55,666 nt of DNA from Oscillospiraceae bacterium. Its GTDB lineage: Bacteria > Bacillota > Clostridia > Oscillospirales > Ruminococcaceae. Position numbers and translations under genes: made by a program. The notes beneath the pieces are model-generated. The model saw only the letters and a list, made by a program, of their open reading frames with translations, was not told the origin of the DNA and did no database searches. How positions within the stretch are numbered: the first letter of the stretch is position 1; each line of letters opens with the position of its first letter. Of this stretch, positions 40,748 through 51,571 are shown piece after piece. The DNA is taken from positions 1 to 55,666 of the forward strand of contig SVMW01000014.1 of NCBI GenBank assembly GCA_015067215.1, written 5' to 3'.

Positions 40748-42325
40748 TTATTCTTTTGTCTGATTTTCTTTTTCTGCAAGTTCTTTTGCTGCTTTTTCTG
40801 CAGCTTCTTTTTCAGCCTTTTCTTTTTCAATAATCTTGTTGTCACGGTAATAAAGTGTTGCAACATAATCCATATATCTGCAGGTTTCATCATCAAACTG
40901 TTCAGGCTGCAAACGCCATTTCCAGTTGTTAACCGCTGTACCCGGTGTGTTGATTCGTGCTTCATCGCCAAGTTCAAGATAATCCTGAACCGGTACAATT
41001 ACAAGGTTTGCAGGAGATGACAATGTGTGACGGATAAAACGGTTTTTCTCCCATTCCTCTGTATAGAACATCATATACTGGCCTGAATAGTTCTTTTCTT
41101 CCCATGTAAGAGAATCATACCAGCCTTTTGATGTCTGGTTGTCATGTGTGCCTGCATACACAACACAGTTTTTAATATGGTTGTGCAGCAGATATTCGCT
41201 TTCCACACCTTTGCTGAATGCAAACTGCATAATCTTCATACCCGGATAGCCTGTTTCGTCAAGAAGTTTACGCACACCAGGTGTGATTGTACCAAGGTCT
41301 TCTGCAATGATTTTCACATTGCCAAGTTCTTTTTTGATTGCATTGAAAAGGTCGATGCCCGGGCCTTTTTTCCATTTTCCGTTTTCTGCTGTTGTATCTT
41401 TTGCAGGAATGGAATAGAACTTTTCAAAACCACGGAAATGGTCGATGCGTACAACATCGTACATTTCAAAGATAGCTTTCATACGGCTTACCCACCAGTG
41501 GAAGTTTTCTTCTTTATGTACCTTCCACAGATAAAGCGGGTTGCCCCACAGCTGACCTGTTTTAGAAAACGCATCTGGCGGACAGCCTGCAACTTCTTTT
41601 GGTGAGCCGTCCTTTTTAAGGTCAAACAGATGTTTGTTGCTCCACACATCAGAGCTGTCGAGGGACAGATAAATCGGGATATCACCAATCAGTTCAATGC
41701 CGTTTTTATTTGCATAGGCTTTAAGTGCTGCCCACTGTTTGAAAAACAGGAACTGCATATATTTATGATACGCAATATCTGTTGCAAGGCGCACCTTTGC
41801 TGCTTCCATTGCCTCTTCTTCACGGAGTTTTTCGCCTTTTTCCCAATTGAGCCAGGATGTACCTTTTTCGTCACGGAGAGCCATATACAAACAATGGTCT
41901 TCCAGCCAGTAGCTGTTGTGTTTTTCAAACTTTTTGTATTCTGCACTTTCGGCATATGTTTTGTCGTTTTCAAAAGCTTTGCGCAGCATTACAAAACGAT
42001 TTTTTGCAATCGCATCATAATCCACATAGCTTGGATTTTCACCCCAGTTGCAGCTTTCCACCTCTTCACGGGAGAGCAGACCGTCTTCGATAAGCATTTC
42101 AAGGTCAATAAAATATGGGTTGCCTGCAAAGGTTGAGTATGGCTGATAAGGGCTGTCGCCGTAGCCTGTCGGTCCGTGTGGCAGCACCTGCCAGTAGCTC
42201 TGTTTGCCTGCTTTAAGTTTGTCAATAAAATTGTAGGCTTCCCTGCCGAATGTGCCGATACCGTATTTTGACGGAAGGCTGAATATTGGCAGCAGAACGC
42301 CTGCCTGTCTTTTTTCAAAAACCAT
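40748..42325 (-). CDS. malQ: 4-alpha-glucanotransferase (amylomaltase)
   Basis: A 525-aa GH77 enzyme that disproportionates maltodextrins. The opening RQAGVLLPIFSLPSKYGIG is typical (residues 6-24). The nucleophile Asp lies in VRIDHFRGF, the acid/base Glu in IIAEDLGTI, and the third carboxylate in AGTHDNQTS. The usual fold ends near residue 495. After it comes an unusual charged tail, EKAEKEAAEKAAKELAEKEN, predicted as a single helix of unknown purpose. The gene is 12 bp downstream of topB and probably cotranscribed with it; there is no other glycogen or maltose gene here. Confidence 0.95.
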   Translation of the reverse strand: MVFEKRQAGVLLPIFSLPSKYGIGTFGREAYNFIDKLKAGKQSYWQVLPHGPTGYGDSPYQPYSTFAGNPYFIDLEMLIEDGLLSREEVESCNWGENPSYVDYDAIAKNRFVMLRKAFENDKTYAESAEYKKFEKHNSYWLEDHCLYMALRDEKGTSWLNWEKGEKLREEEAMEAAKVRLATDIAYHKYMQFLFFKQWAALKAYANKNGIELIGDIPIYLSLDSSDVWSNKHLFDLKKDGSPKEVAGCPPDAFSKTGQLWGNPLYLWKVHKEENFHWWVSRMKAIFEMYDVVRIDHFRGFEKFYSIPAKDTTAENGKWKKGPGIDLFNAIKKELGNVKIIAEDLGTITPGVRKLLDETGYPGMKIMQFAFSKGVESEYLLHNHIKNCVVYAGTHDNQTSKGWYDSLTWEEKNYSGQYMMFYTEEWEKNRFIRHTLSSPANLVIVPVQDYLELGDEARINTPGTAVNNWKWRLQPEQFDDETCRYMDYVATLYYRDNKIIEKEKAEKEAAEKAAKELAEKENQTKE

Positions 42326-42337
42326 AGTAGTCCTCTT

Positions 42338-44539
42338 TTAATCTATATTAGCGGAATTTTCCGCCTGTTCACTGTTATTTTGCGTGTTTATTGCCACACT
42401 GTTTTCCACTACAAGCCTTGCGCCGTACTGACTTTGCCCGCTGTCATCCATTTTTACAGAAAGCAGTCTTTGCGGCAATGTGTTTGTTGCAAGCTGCACA
42501 GTTTTGCCGCTGAGCAGCTCTTTTGCTGCATCGGCATCCACTGTAACACCCATATCCTTAAACTGCAAAGGTTCTTTCCATATAACAAATTTACAGTTAT
42601 GTGGCTGTGGCCAGTTGACACAACCGAAGCCTTTGGTGTTTTCCAGCACTTCGCCGCCGCAGCGGGGGCATTTGCCTAAAATCTGGTCCTGATATGGCAA
42701 AGGACTGTCAAATTTGTTTTTGCCGATAGCAAAGGAATAACGCTGGCTGATAATTTTATTTACAGTTTCCAGAACATCGTTGTACAAATCCTGCGGTGTG
42801 GCTTCGTTTTCCTTGATTTTTTCCTGTATAGCCCACCATTTTGCCGTCATATCAGGTTTTTTGATTTCGTCAGGCAGACAGTTGTACAGTTCCCTGCCCT
42901 TTTGTGTGGAAATCAGGTTTTTCCCTTTTTTTGCAATGTAACCGCGGGTTATAAGGTTTGTGATTATTGCGGTGCGGGTACTTTCGGTGCCGATTGAGCC
43001 TTTGTCCTTGTCGCTGTCCTTATCTTTGCGCAGCAGCAGTTCGCGGATTTCGGGGTCTTTTACATATTTTGCTACCGAAGTCATATCCTTGTTAAGTGTA
43101 ATTTCTGTATATCGTTTTGGCGGTTTGGTTTCAATCTCCTTGATTTCACCGTCAATGACATTTACAGTATAATCCCCTGCAGGGACATTATCAAGCGGTG
43201 ACGGCTCGGTATTTTTTTCCTTAAAATACTTTCGCCAGCCCTGACTGTCACACAACAGGCTTTGTGCTTTAATAGAGTTATTGTTTTTAAGCTGTGCAGT
43301 AAGCGTGGTCTTGCTGTCCACCGCCTCTGGCAGAAACTGTGCAAGATAGTACATACAGATTGCCAGATAAACATTTTTCTGCACCTCTGTCAGCTTGTTC
43401 AAGTCCACTTTTGTTCCTGTAGGGATAATTGCGTGGTGAGGTTCCTTAACTTTGCGGAAACAACCTGATTTTATGCCTAAATCAAGGTCTGGCAGGTTAA
43501 TTCCTGTTATGCCAAGCACGGCACTGACCACCCTTGGTGCATCCGCATAATGTTCTTCATTGAGATAGCGGCTGCTGGAACGGTTGTAGGTAATTGCCTT
43601 GTATATCTCACGCAGGTCCTGTGCCGCTTTGCTGGTCTGCTCAAGGGAATAACCGAACTTGTTGCCACAGTAGGTCTGCAGTTCCACCTGGTTGAAAGGC
43701 AGCGGCGGTTTTTCCTTTGCTTTGGATTTTTCAATTTTTACATCCACAGGGTTTCTTTTTAAATATGCAAGGGTTTTCTCCAGCATTGACTTGTCCAGAA
43801 CCTTGCCGTTTTCGTCCAGAACCGGGCTTTCAGGGTTTGGATAGAACTTTGCCTTAACCCCCTGCAAATCGCCGTCAAAATCCACGGAAAGTTCGTAATA
43901 GCTCATTTTTGTGTGGTTTTCGATAAGCATGTCCCTTGCCACAACAAGCCCTAATGTTGGTGTCTGAACACGACCCACATTCATAAGGTCTCTTGTGCGG
44001 TTGGAAAGGGTGAAAAAGCGTGAATAGTTTATACCCACAATAAAATCCGCAACACTGCGTGCACGGGCAGAATATCCGTTTGGCAGATGTTTTTCATTGC
44101 TTTCCATTTTACCAATCTGCTTGCGGATATATTCGGGGTTATTGTCGTTTGTGGAAAGGCGCATAACCTTGCCGTTATATTTAAAATATTCCAGAATTTC
44201 ATCTATAAGCAGCTGTCCCTCATCATCAGGGTCTCCCGCGTGGATGACTTCATCCGCCTGTTTTAACAGGTTTCCGATAACATTTACGCGACCAATTTTG
44301 TCAGCACTTGGAACAATGTCCCAGTTTTCAAAAAAAATAGGCAGGGCTTCCTTTGTCCACTTTTTATACTTTATATCGTACTCTTCCGGCTGCTTGAGCT
44401 TGAACAGATGACCGAATGCAGAAATAACGGTATATTCGCCGCACAGTATGCTGCCGTCACGGTTAAAGACAGGTTTGTCACATATTGCCGCTGCTATGGC
44501 TTTGCCAAGCTCCGGTTTTTCTGCAATGATAAGCTTCAC
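42338..44539 (-). CDS. topB: DNA topoisomerase III
   Basis: A 733-aa type IA topoisomerase. The Toprim domain opens with LIIAEKPELGKAIAAA and contains the acidic HAGDPDDEGQLLIDEI motif. The catalytic tyrosine is in AITYNRSSSRYL, near residue 315. The C-terminus has a single zinc-ribbon-like segment, LGKCPRCGGEVLEN, with a partner cysteine region GFGCVNW, then ends in a disordered tail. The start is GTG 44539 with AAAGGGA upstream. Length and motifs fit chromosomal TopB more than the larger plasmid forms. It is the first gene of a unit with malQ, divergent from the threonine aldolase gene. Confidence 0.95.
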   Translation of the reverse strand: MKLIIAEKPELGKAIAAAICDKPVFNRDGSILCGEYTVISAFGHLFKLKQPEEYDIKYKKWTKEALPIFFENWDIVPSADKIGRVNVIGNLLKQADEVIHAGDPDDEGQLLIDEILEYFKYNGKVMRLSTNDNNPEYIRKQIGKMESNEKHLPNGYSARARSVADFIVGINYSRFFTLSNRTRDLMNVGRVQTPTLGLVVARDMLIENHTKMSYYELSVDFDGDLQGVKAKFYPNPESPVLDENGKVLDKSMLEKTLAYLKRNPVDVKIEKSKAKEKPPLPFNQVELQTYCGNKFGYSLEQTSKAAQDLREIYKAITYNRSSSRYLNEEHYADAPRVVSAVLGITGINLPDLDLGIKSGCFRKVKEPHHAIIPTGTKVDLNKLTEVQKNVYLAICMYYLAQFLPEAVDSKTTLTAQLKNNNSIKAQSLLCDSQGWRKYFKEKNTEPSPLDNVPAGDYTVNVIDGEIKEIETKPPKRYTEITLNKDMTSVAKYVKDPEIRELLLRKDKDSDKDKGSIGTESTRTAIITNLITRGYIAKKGKNLISTQKGRELYNCLPDEIKKPDMTAKWWAIQEKIKENEATPQDLYNDVLETVNKIISQRYSFAIGKNKFDSPLPYQDQILGKCPRCGGEVLENTKGFGCVNWPQPHNCKFVIWKEPLQFKDMGVTVDADAAKELLSGKTVQLATNTLPQRLLSVKMDDSGQSQYGARLVVENSVAINTQNNSEQAENSANID

Positions 44540-44573
44540 TGTATATTCCCTTTCCGATAGAATTAATAAATAC

Positions 44574-44602
44574 AGTATACCACAAACATATGTAATTTTA
44601 AA
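44574..44602 (-). promoter_or_regulatory. Promoter of topB-malQ
   Basis: TTTAAA (44597-44602), a 17-bp spacer and TATACT (44574-44579) on the minus strand. In the same 206-bp gap a plus-strand TACAAT (44693-44698) may serve the aldolase gene, without a good -35. Confidence 0.55.
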
Positions 44603-44745
44603 TTTAATTATGTTGAATGTTTTTTGTATTTATCTTCAAAAAGCCGTATGCATTTTTATTATAATTAACATAGCTTTTACCCTTTAAATGTGCTACAATT
44701 GCTTTGTATGAAATTTATTATAATTAAACACAGGAGATTATAAAT

Positions 44746-45780
44746 ATGATAAGATTTGAATGTGACTATGCCGAAGGTGCACATCCTCGCATAATTGAAA
44801 GAATTGTTGAAACAAATATGGAACAGCAGCCGGGTTACGGCCTTGACCCACACTGTGAAAGGGCAAGAGAACTTATCAGAAAAGAATGTGGCAAAGATGT
44901 TAATGTGCATTTTATTGTTGGTGGCACACAGACAAACCTTATTGTTCTTGCAAGCATCCTCAGACCACATCAGGGTGTACTTTGTGCAAACACAGGCCAC
45001 ATTGAAAGCCACGAAAGCGGTGCAATTGAAGCAACAGGCCACAAGGTTATGACTCTGCCAAGCCCTGACGGCAAAATTACTGCGGAACAGATTGCAAAAG
45101 CCTGCGACTGGCACTATGCACAGGGCAACCGTGAACACATCACACAGCCAGGTGCAGTATACATCAGCCACCCAACCGAAAACGGCACAACATATACAAA
45201 AGATGAACTTGCAGCAATCAGCGCAACCTGCCGCAAATACAATCTGCCATTGTTCCTTGACGGTGCACGCCTTGGCTATGGCATGGCTGCATATGACAGC
45301 ACAATCACAATGAAAGACCTTGCAGAATACTGCGATATCTTCTACATCGGTGGTACAAAGGTTGGTGCAATGTTCGGCGAAGCTGTTGTGTTTACAAACG
45401 GCGGCGGTGACTTTGAATTCCGTTATCACATCAAACAGCGTGGCGCAATGCTTGCCAAAGGCAGATTCCTTGGCATTCAGTTTGAAACACTGTTTGAAGA
45501 CGGTTTGTACTACGAAATTTCCAAAGGTGCAATTGATAAGGCAATGCAGATAAGAGATGCATTTGCTGCAAAAGGCATCAAGTTCCTGTTTGATTCACCA
45601 ACAAACCAGCAGTTCCCTATTCTGCCAAACGATATGCTTGAAAAACTCAACGAAAAATATGCTTCAAGCTATTGGGAAGACGGCAAGGAAGAAGGCTACA
45701 CAGTTGTGCGTTTCTGCACAAGCTGGGCAACAACACAGGAAAATGTTGATGAACTCTGCAGAGATATTGCCGCTCTCTAA
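44746..45780 (+). CDS. ltaE: Low-specificity L-threonine aldolase
   Basis: A 344-aa PLP enzyme of the beta-eliminating lyase/threonine aldolase family, cleaving threonine or allo-threonine to glycine and acetaldehyde. Family features are GYGLDPHCERA near residue 29, a GGTQTN phosphate-site motif near 58, HIESHESGAIE, FLDGARLGYG (PLP-ring Asp) and the Schiff-base lysine in IGGTKVGA near 205. ATG 44746 follows AGGAGA. It is a single-gene unit with a strong terminator. Stereospecificity cannot be read from sequence. Confidence 0.92.
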   Translation: MIRFECDYAEGAHPRIIERIVETNMEQQPGYGLDPHCERARELIRKECGKDVNVHFIVGGTQTNLIVLASILRPHQGVLCANTGHIESHESGAIEATGHKVMTLPSPDGKITAEQIAKACDWHYAQGNREHITQPGAVYISHPTENGTTYTKDELAAISATCRKYNLPLFLDGARLGYGMAAYDSTITMKDLAEYCDIFYIGGTKVGAMFGEAVVFTNGGGDFEFRYHIKQRGAMLAKGRFLGIQFETLFEDGLYYEISKGAIDKAMQIRDAFAAKGIKFLFDSPTNQQFPILPNDMLEKLNEKYASSYWEDGKEEGYTVVRFCTSWATTQENVDELCRDIAAL

Positions 45781-45801
45781 TAAAATTTGAATGTAAAAGT
45801 A

Positions 45802-45835
45802 AATGCAGTATCCCGTGGGATACTGCATTTTTTAT
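45802..45835 (+). terminator. Terminator after ltaE
   Basis: 12-13-bp perfect stem AATGCAGTATCC/GGATACTGCATT with a tight loop, followed by TTTTTAT. Confidence 0.95.
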
Positions 45836-45880
45836 AGTTGATAATTATTCAAAACATCAGAAAATCTGTAAGGCAAATTG

Positions 45881-45961
45881 GAATTTATCTAACTGTATTT
45901 ATAATATCATAATCCAATCCGTCACACAACAACAGGCACAGCAGTTTAACTGCCGTGCCTG
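45881..45961. repeat. 81-bp intergenic repeat, copy B
   Basis: Gap-free match to 11710-11790. It includes the secA terminator (45934-45960, AGGCACAGCAGTT/AACTGCCGTGCCT). It also keeps a promoter-like TTGTGT-N17-TATTAT on the minus strand (45901-45929), which here faces no gene. Confidence 0.8.
45934..45960 (-). terminator. Terminator after secA
   Basis: 13-bp inverted repeat with one wobble pair, followed on the minus strand by GTTGTTGTG. It is part of repeat copy B. Confidence 0.75.
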
Positions 45962-45996
45962 TTGGTTTTATATTGTTATTCAATATTCTGTTTCAA

Positions 45997-48747
45997 TTAT
46001 TCTTCGTCTTTTTCAGCACTTGTTCTGCCGCAGCATTTTTTGTATTTTTTGCCGCTGCCACAAGGACATGGGTCATTTCGGCCAACTTTGTCAGCTGCAC
46101 GTCTTATTGGCTGTTTTTTAACGGAATTGTCACCGCCGCCGCTTGTGCCTGTAACTTTAGCCACAGCTTCGCGTTTTACAGGTTTTGCAAGGTTTGCCAT
46201 AATGAGAAGTTTTGTTGTTTCTTCCTGAATGTTTGCAATCATTTCATCAAACATATTGAAACCTTCAACACGGTATTCGCTTACAGGGTCATGCTGACCA
46301 TAGCTTCTGAGACCGATACCTTTTTTGAGTTCATCCATAGCATCGATATGTTCCATCCACTTGGAGTCAACTGTTTTAAGCAGAACTACACGTTCAAGTT
46401 CACGCATATTTTCGCTGCCGATCTGTTCTTCCTTAAATTTGAGAACAGCAAGGGCTTTGCGTGTGATGTAATCGTATACATCGTCACTTTTAAGTGTTTT
46501 AAGCTGTTCGTCTGTATAACGCAGTTCGTCATCTCTGAGCAGCCAGCCAAGATATGTGTTGCGCAGGGACGCAAGATTCCACAGTTCAGCCTGATTACCG
46601 GAACAGAATGTATCCACATTAAGTCTGATGGAATTTGTAACCATATCGTGCAGACTTTCAGAAATATCCTGACCTTCCAGAACACTCTGACGCTGGCCAT
46701 AGATAATTTCACGCTGTTTGTTCATAACATCGTCGTAGTTAAGAACATTTTTACGGATATCAAAGTTTCGGCCTTCAATTTTCTTCTGAGCGTTTTCGAT
46801 GGAACCTGTGATAATTTTGTTTTCAATAGGCATTGAATCGTCATAGCCCAGTTTTTCCATTACCGCACTTGTTCTGTCGCCGCCGAAAAGACGCATAAGG
46901 TCGTCTTCCATACTTACATAGAAGCGTGTTGCACCAGGGTCGCCCTGACGGCCTGCACGGCCTCGCAGCTGGTTGTCGATACGGCGGGATTCGTGACGTT
47001 CTGTACCAAGAATAAGCAGACCGCCGGAATCTCTTACTGCCTGTGCTTCAGGTGCAAGCTGTGCTTTGTATTTTGCAACAAGGTCAGCATAAACCTGTCT
47101 TGCTGCAAGAATTTCTTCGTCTGTTGTATCAAAGAAACTGTTTGCATTTTCAATCATTTCCTCGGTGTAACCCTGTTTACGCATATCGTTTTTAGCCATA
47201 AACTCTGCGTTACCGCCAAGGATAATGTCGGTACCACGGCCTGCCATGTTAGTTGCAATTGTAACAGCACCTTTTTTACCTGCCTGTGCAACAATTTCAG
47301 CTTCTTTGTCGTGATGTTTAGCGTTGAGAACTTCGTGTTTTATGCCTCTGTTTTTAAGCAGACGGCTGAGTTCTTCAGATTTTTCAATGGAAATTGTACC
47401 AACCAGAACAGGCTGACCTTTTGCATGTGCCTGTGCAACATCATCTGCAACTGCATTGAATTTTGCTTTTTCTGTTTTGTAAACCACGTCGTTCATATCG
47501 ATACGTGCAATTGGTTTGTTGGTTGGAATTTCCAGTACAGAAAGACCGTAAATTTCCAAAAATTCATTTGCTTCGCTTAAAGCAGTACCTGTCATACCTG
47601 CAAGTTTTTTGTACATTCTGAAATAGTTCTGGAATGTGATGGTAGCAAGTGTTTTGCTTTCGCGTTCAACCTTTACGCCTTCTTTGGATTCGATAGCCTG
47701 GTGGAGACCGTCAGAATAACGGCGACCTTCCATAAGACGGCCTGTAAATTCGTCAACGATAACAACCTGACCGTTTTTAACAATGTAGTCAACTTCACGC
47801 TTCATAATACCCTGAGCCTTGATAGCCTGGTTAACATGGTGCTGAAGTGTAAGGTGTTCCTGCTCGGCGTAGTTTTCTATATTGAAATATCTTTCTGCCT
47901 TTTTGATGCCGTTCTGTGTAAGTGTAGCTGTTTTTGCCTTTTCGTCGATGATTACATCTTCTTTTACAGTGTCCATTTCTTCTTTGGAGTTGTGTTCTGC
48001 AACTTTGAAATAGGAAAGGCTGCGTGCAAAGCTTGCTGCCACTTTGTACATATCGGTGGATTTGTCACCCTGACCGGAAATAATAAGCGGTGTTCTTGCT
48101 TCGTCAATGAGGATGGAGTCAACTTCGTCGACAATTGCAAAGTTGAAGCCGCGCTGTACCATATGTTCTTTGTACAGAACCATGTTGTCACGCAGATAGT
48201 CAAAACCAAACTCGTTGTTTGTACCATATGTGATATCGCAGTTATATGCGGCACGTTTTTCTTCGTTTTTCATGCCGTGTACACACAAGCCTACACTGAG
48301 GCCAAGGAATGTGTAAAGTTTGCCCATCCACTGGCTGTCGCGGCGTGCAAGATAGTCGTTGACAGTGATAACATGTACACCTTTGCCTGTAAGTGCGTTA
48401 AGATAAACAGGAAGTGTAGCAACCAGAGTTTTACCTTCACCTGTTTTCATTTCTGCAATATTTGAACGGTGCAGTGCAATACCACCGATAATCTGCACAG
48501 GGTAATGTGTCATGCCAAGCACACGTGTTGCTGCTTCGCGGCATACTGCAAATGCATCGGGCAGAATATCATCGAGAGTTTCTCCCTTTGCAAGTCTTTC
48601 TTTAAGCACATTTGTCTGATTTTTAAGTTCTGCATCAGACAATGCTTTATATTTATCAGCCAAGGCAAGAACCGCATCTTTTATCGGTTCGATTTTTTTA
48701 AGTTCTTTTGACTGATAACTGCCAAAGATTTTTTCAAATAAAGCCAT
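45997..48747 (-). CDS. secA: Protein translocase ATPase SecA
   Basis: A 916-aa motor that drives preproteins through SecYEG. Walker A is in [11 protein letters not shown] (about residues 100-110), the DEAD motif region follows with [16 protein letters not shown], and NMAGRGTDI and [13 protein letters not shown] mark the second nucleotide-binding half. The C-terminal SEC-C metal-binding motif [17 protein letters not shown] is intact (near 890-907). ATG 48747 has GGGAG upstream. It is a single-gene unit with a strong promoter and a terminator that is part of repeat copy B. There is only one secA in this window. Confidence 0.98.
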   Translation of the reverse strand: MALFEKIFGSYQSKELKKIEPIKDAVLALADKYKALSDAELKNQTNVLKERLAKGETLDDILPDAFAVCREAATRVLGMTHYPVQIIGGIALHRSNIAEMKTGEGKTLVATLPVYLNALTGKGVHVITVNDYLARRDSQWMGKLYTFLGLSVGLCVHGMKNEEKRAAYNCDITYGTNNEFGFDYLRDNMVLYKEHMVQRGFNFAIVDEVDSILIDEARTPLIISGQGDKSTDMYKVAASFARSLSYFKVAEHNSKEEMDTVKEDVIIDEKAKTATLTQNGIKKAERYFNIENYAEQEHLTLQHHVNQAIKAQGIMKREVDYIVKNGQVVIVDEFTGRLMEGRRYSDGLHQAIESKEGVKVERESKTLATITFQNYFRMYKKLAGMTGTALSEANEFLEIYGLSVLEIPTNKPIARIDMNDVVYKTEKAKFNAVADDVAQAHAKGQPVLVGTISIEKSEELSRLLKNRGIKHEVLNAKHHDKEAEIVAQAGKKGAVTIATNMAGRGTDIILGGNAEFMAKNDMRKQGYTEEMIENANSFFDTTDEEILAARQVYADLVAKYKAQLAPEAQAVRDSGGLLILGTERHESRRIDNQLRGRAGRQGDPGATRFYVSMEDDLMRLFGGDRTSAVMEKLGYDDSMPIENKIITGSIENAQKKIEGRNFDIRKNVLNYDDVMNKQREIIYGQRQSVLEGQDISESLHDMVTNSIRLNVDTFCSGNQAELWNLASLRNTYLGWLLRDDELRYTDEQLKTLKSDDVYDYITRKALAVLKFKEEQIGSENMRELERVVLLKTVDSKWMEHIDAMDELKKGIGLRSYGQHDPVSEYRVEGFNMFDEMIANIQEETTKLLIMANLAKPVKREAVAKVTGTSGGGDNSVKKQPIRRAADKVGRNDPCPCGSGKKYKKCCGRTSAEKDEE

Positions 48748-48839
48748 TATATCTCCCTTATTCTTCGCGGCTGTTTTGCCGTGTAATGTATTTGACTTAG
48801 TTATTTTTCATACACACAAGTATATGTATCCAATATTAT

Positions 48840-48868
48840 ATTCTAATATATATTGCCCCTCATGTCAA
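48840..48868 (-). promoter_or_regulatory. secA promoter
   Basis: Perfect TTGACA (48863-48868), a 17-bp spacer and TAGAAT (48840-48845) on the minus strand, giving a leader of about 85 nt. Confidence 0.8.
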
Positions 48869-48917
48869 ACATATACGACCAAAAAACACCAAATTCTCAC
48901 AACAATACGCAACAAAA

Positions 48918-48951
48918 AACAGCTGTGGTCTGCAATGCAACCACAGCTGTT
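48918..48951 (-). terminator. Terminator after the 198-aa membrane protein gene
   Basis: Perfect 12-bp stem AACAGCTGTGGT/ACCACAGCTGTT, followed on the minus strand by TTTTGTTG. Confidence 0.9.
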
Positions 48952-48956
48952 CAAAG

Positions 48957-49553
48957 CTATATTTCTTCTTTTTCTTTTCTGATGTAATAACGGAACAGAT
49001 CGTATACAAAAAACAGTACCGAAGCTATAGCAGGCGGCATAAAAATAAATTTCGCCACATCCATTTCATCGACAGAAAAATAGTCGGTAAATTCCGGTCT
49101 GTAATTTATGATAATTTTATCTATATCAATAACTTCATTGAAAGCACCCGACATATCCAGCCTTATCCTTCTTATCTCTTCCATAGGCAGGATAAATTCA
49201 AAGGTGTAGTTTCCGCTGTCCTTTGCGATAATCATATTTTTACCGGAATATATCGGTTCCTTTGTTGTTGTATAATACAGGCTTCTGGCACCGCTTGTTT
49301 CACCATGCAGAATATATTTTACCGTATGCATTACATATCTGTCGCCGTCAATCATTTCAAAATACGGGTCATTGGTAACAGAAACAAAGGTTTTTTCTCC
49401 GGTCTGTTTCATATTTACTATTTCAAAGTTTGAAAAATCTATCTCCTCTTCCTGAGGCATTGTTATTCTGTCATAAGCAAAATGAACAACACCTTCAAGC
49501 AGAAAAGCCGCAACAAACAGAATATACAAAAGAAGTGTAATTTTCTTTTTCAT
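48957..49553 (-). CDS. Membrane-anchored protein, 198 aa
   Basis: The family is not recognised. There is one hydrophobic segment at about residues 5-25, then about 130 residues with a beta-rich, carbohydrate-binding-module-like look (SLYYTTTKEPIYSGKN, YTFEFILPMEEIRRIRLD), and a second membrane segment at about 168-188 with a basic cytoplasmic end. The middle part is thus extracytoplasmic. Its start lies one base after the stop of the 654-aa membrane protein, so the two are probably a functional pair. Confidence 0.65.
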   Translation of the reverse strand: MKKKITLLLYILFVAAFLLEGVVHFAYDRITMPQEEEIDFSNFEIVNMKQTGEKTFVSVTNDPYFEMIDGDRYVMHTVKYILHGETSGARSLYYTTTKEPIYSGKNMIIAKDSGNYTFEFILPMEEIRRIRLDMSGAFNEVIDIDKIIINYRPEFTDYFSVDEMDVAKFIFMPPAIASVLFFVYDLFRYYIRKEKEEI

Positions 49554-49554
49554 G

Positions 49555-51519
49555 CTATTTCACCTCTCCTATAAACTCAAATTTGCTACCGTTTATTTTA
49601 TACAGTGCACTTTTGCCGTCTTTACAGCTTTCAAGTGCATCACTGAACATGTGACCAAAACCGCTTTCAAGATAACTGTCACTTCGTTCCACAAATATAT
49701 AACCGCAGTTATTTTCCTGCAAATAATCCAGCAGTTCATCCTGCGTTACTTTAATGTAATACAGAGAATCTCCCGGGGTTTGTGCATCAGCGTGGCAGAT
49801 TGTGCCGCCGCCATAGCTGTATGCCAACTGCAAAGGTAACATCTGGTTGGAATAACGGAACCATCGGTTGCCGTCATCACCCTGACCTATAAAGAATATC
49901 TTCTGCTGTGCATCAGGAATATATTCCATAATACATTCAACTTTGGCAACCTGCTCGCGTCTGTCTTTGAGAAAGTTTTCATCAAAGTCAACAAATGTAT
50001 GTCCTACAAGCAGAATATTTGACAAACGCAGTACCATCAGCAATGTTACAGCCAGCACTGACGCCCTTGCCAACCCATAAATTTTCTGTGTTTTCTGTGC
50101 CGCTGACTGTGCAACCAGCATAACTGCCGCCAGAAACCAGCCTATATAATATGGATACACATATCTTTCGTAACTTGCAAGAGAAGCTGCTTCCGCATCC
50201 TTAAACACAAATACAAAGCAGAAACCTATAAAAATGTAATAAACTGCAAAACCTGCTGTGGACAGCACCGCATACAGCACACTTCTGATTTTCTGCCTTT
50301 TATCTGCCGCTGTAAGAAATGCAACTGCAGTAAGACACAGAATTACTATTGTCACACGCAGACCGCTGCCCAGAACAGTAAGTCTTATATTGAAATAGTT
50401 GCTGAGCATCTGTCCCATTACCTGAACAAATTTTTCAGTTGTGCCTATACCCAGAAGCTGTTTTATACCTTCGATAAGCATACCGAACATGCTCATCTGT
50501 TCACTGCCGCCCACATTGCCCGTTGCATCAACATTGAGCACCGCACCAAGATAAACAGTCCAGGCAATAAATGTAATAACAGGTGTGATGAATACAATTA
50601 TGCAGTTTATAATTTTACCTGCAAAGCCTTTGACAGCCCCAAAACTGCACTCTTTTTCTGCAATGATTATGTCAGCACAGATAATAACCGCTGCTACCAT
50701 TGCAAGCGGAAAAGCTGTATCTTTTACAAATGTAAGTGTAGCAAGCGCAATACATACTGCCCCCACACCATGTTTTTCACCTCTGAGGCCAAAATAAAGG
50801 CACATTACCGCCCCGAAAATCATACCCATAGGAACATCTGCCATAACAGACATATATATGCTTGATGGCGGTGTTATTGTGTTGTAGAGTGAAAATGCAA
50901 AAGGAGTGAGAAAAGCAATTACTATAAAAGGAACCGCTTTATGCCAGTTTTTATTTTCAAAACATGATGCGACTGCTGCTGCAACGCTGAACAACAGTAC
51001 ATCCATGCCTGCGCAGGCACGCCATTCCTGATAATGACCAAAAAATTCGTACAGATAGCTGTTCATTACCAGTCCGGGCTTCTGTGTGGCAGCCCATTCC
51101 CAGCCGATTTCTGCTGTAGTATACATCTCTCCTGATACTTTTATCAGTTTAACTGATGTTCCCCAGAAACTGAACTCATCCCATACGATATACATAGGCT
51201 GTTTTATGCTGAAAAGAACTATTACAAATACACTTGCAGCAACAAAAAACACAAAACCCGGTGTAACAACTTTTGAAAGAGCTTTCCAGTTGTTCTTATA
51301 GCCCAGTGCCATATATATTACTGCTGCAAGGGCAAGAAGAAAATAAAGATAACCGCCAAGTTTTACAAAGCCTAAGCAGCCGAACAATGATAAAAACATC
51401 ATTGCAAAGCAGGATGAAACAAAAGGTGTAAGCCCCGAATTCATATTATATTTCAACGATATAAACACAGCTATTCCTGTAACTGCAGCAAAGCTGAATA
51501 AGGTAAATAACAAATCCAC
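49555..51519 (-). CDS. Large polytopic membrane protein, GT-C-like
   Basis: A 654-aa protein with more than ten hydrophobic segments and a soluble C-terminal region of about 120 residues. An acidic motif, WDEFSFWGTSVKLIK (near residues 113-127), sits in the first large loop after a membrane segment, where GT-C glycosyltransferases carry their catalytic Asp/Glu, and the C-terminal part may be extracytoplasmic. I infer a lipid-linked sugar transferase or related envelope enzyme; a transporter cannot be excluded. The start is GTG 51519 with AGGAGA upstream. It is the first gene of a pair with the 198-aa membrane protein. Confidence 0.65.
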   Translation of the reverse strand: MDLLFTLFSFAAVTGIAVFISLKYNMNSGLTPFVSSCFAMMFLSLFGCLGFVKLGGYLYFLLALAAVIYMALGYKNNWKALSKVVTPGFVFFVAASVFVIVLFSIKQPMYIVWDEFSFWGTSVKLIKVSGEMYTTAEIGWEWAATQKPGLVMNSYLYEFFGHYQEWRACAGMDVLLFSVAAAVASCFENKNWHKAVPFIVIAFLTPFAFSLYNTITPPSSIYMSVMADVPMGMIFGAVMCLYFGLRGEKHGVGAVCIALATLTFVKDTAFPLAMVAAVIICADIIIAEKECSFGAVKGFAGKIINCIIVFITPVITFIAWTVYLGAVLNVDATGNVGGSEQMSMFGMLIEGIKQLLGIGTTEKFVQVMGQMLSNYFNIRLTVLGSGLRVTIVILCLTAVAFLTAADKRQKIRSVLYAVLSTAGFAVYYIFIGFCFVFVFKDAEAASLASYERYVYPYYIGWFLAAVMLVAQSAAQKTQKIYGLARASVLAVTLLMVLRLSNILLVGHTFVDFDENFLKDRREQVAKVECIMEYIPDAQQKIFFIGQGDDGNRWFRYSNQMLPLQLAYSYGGGTICHADAQTPGDSLYYIKVTQDELLDYLQENNCGYIFVERSDSYLESGFGHMFSDALESCKDGKSALYKINGSKFEFIGEVK

Positions 51520-51571
51520 TTTTATCTCCTGTTGATTATTTAATCAATCTTATTTTTGCACATAATTATTA

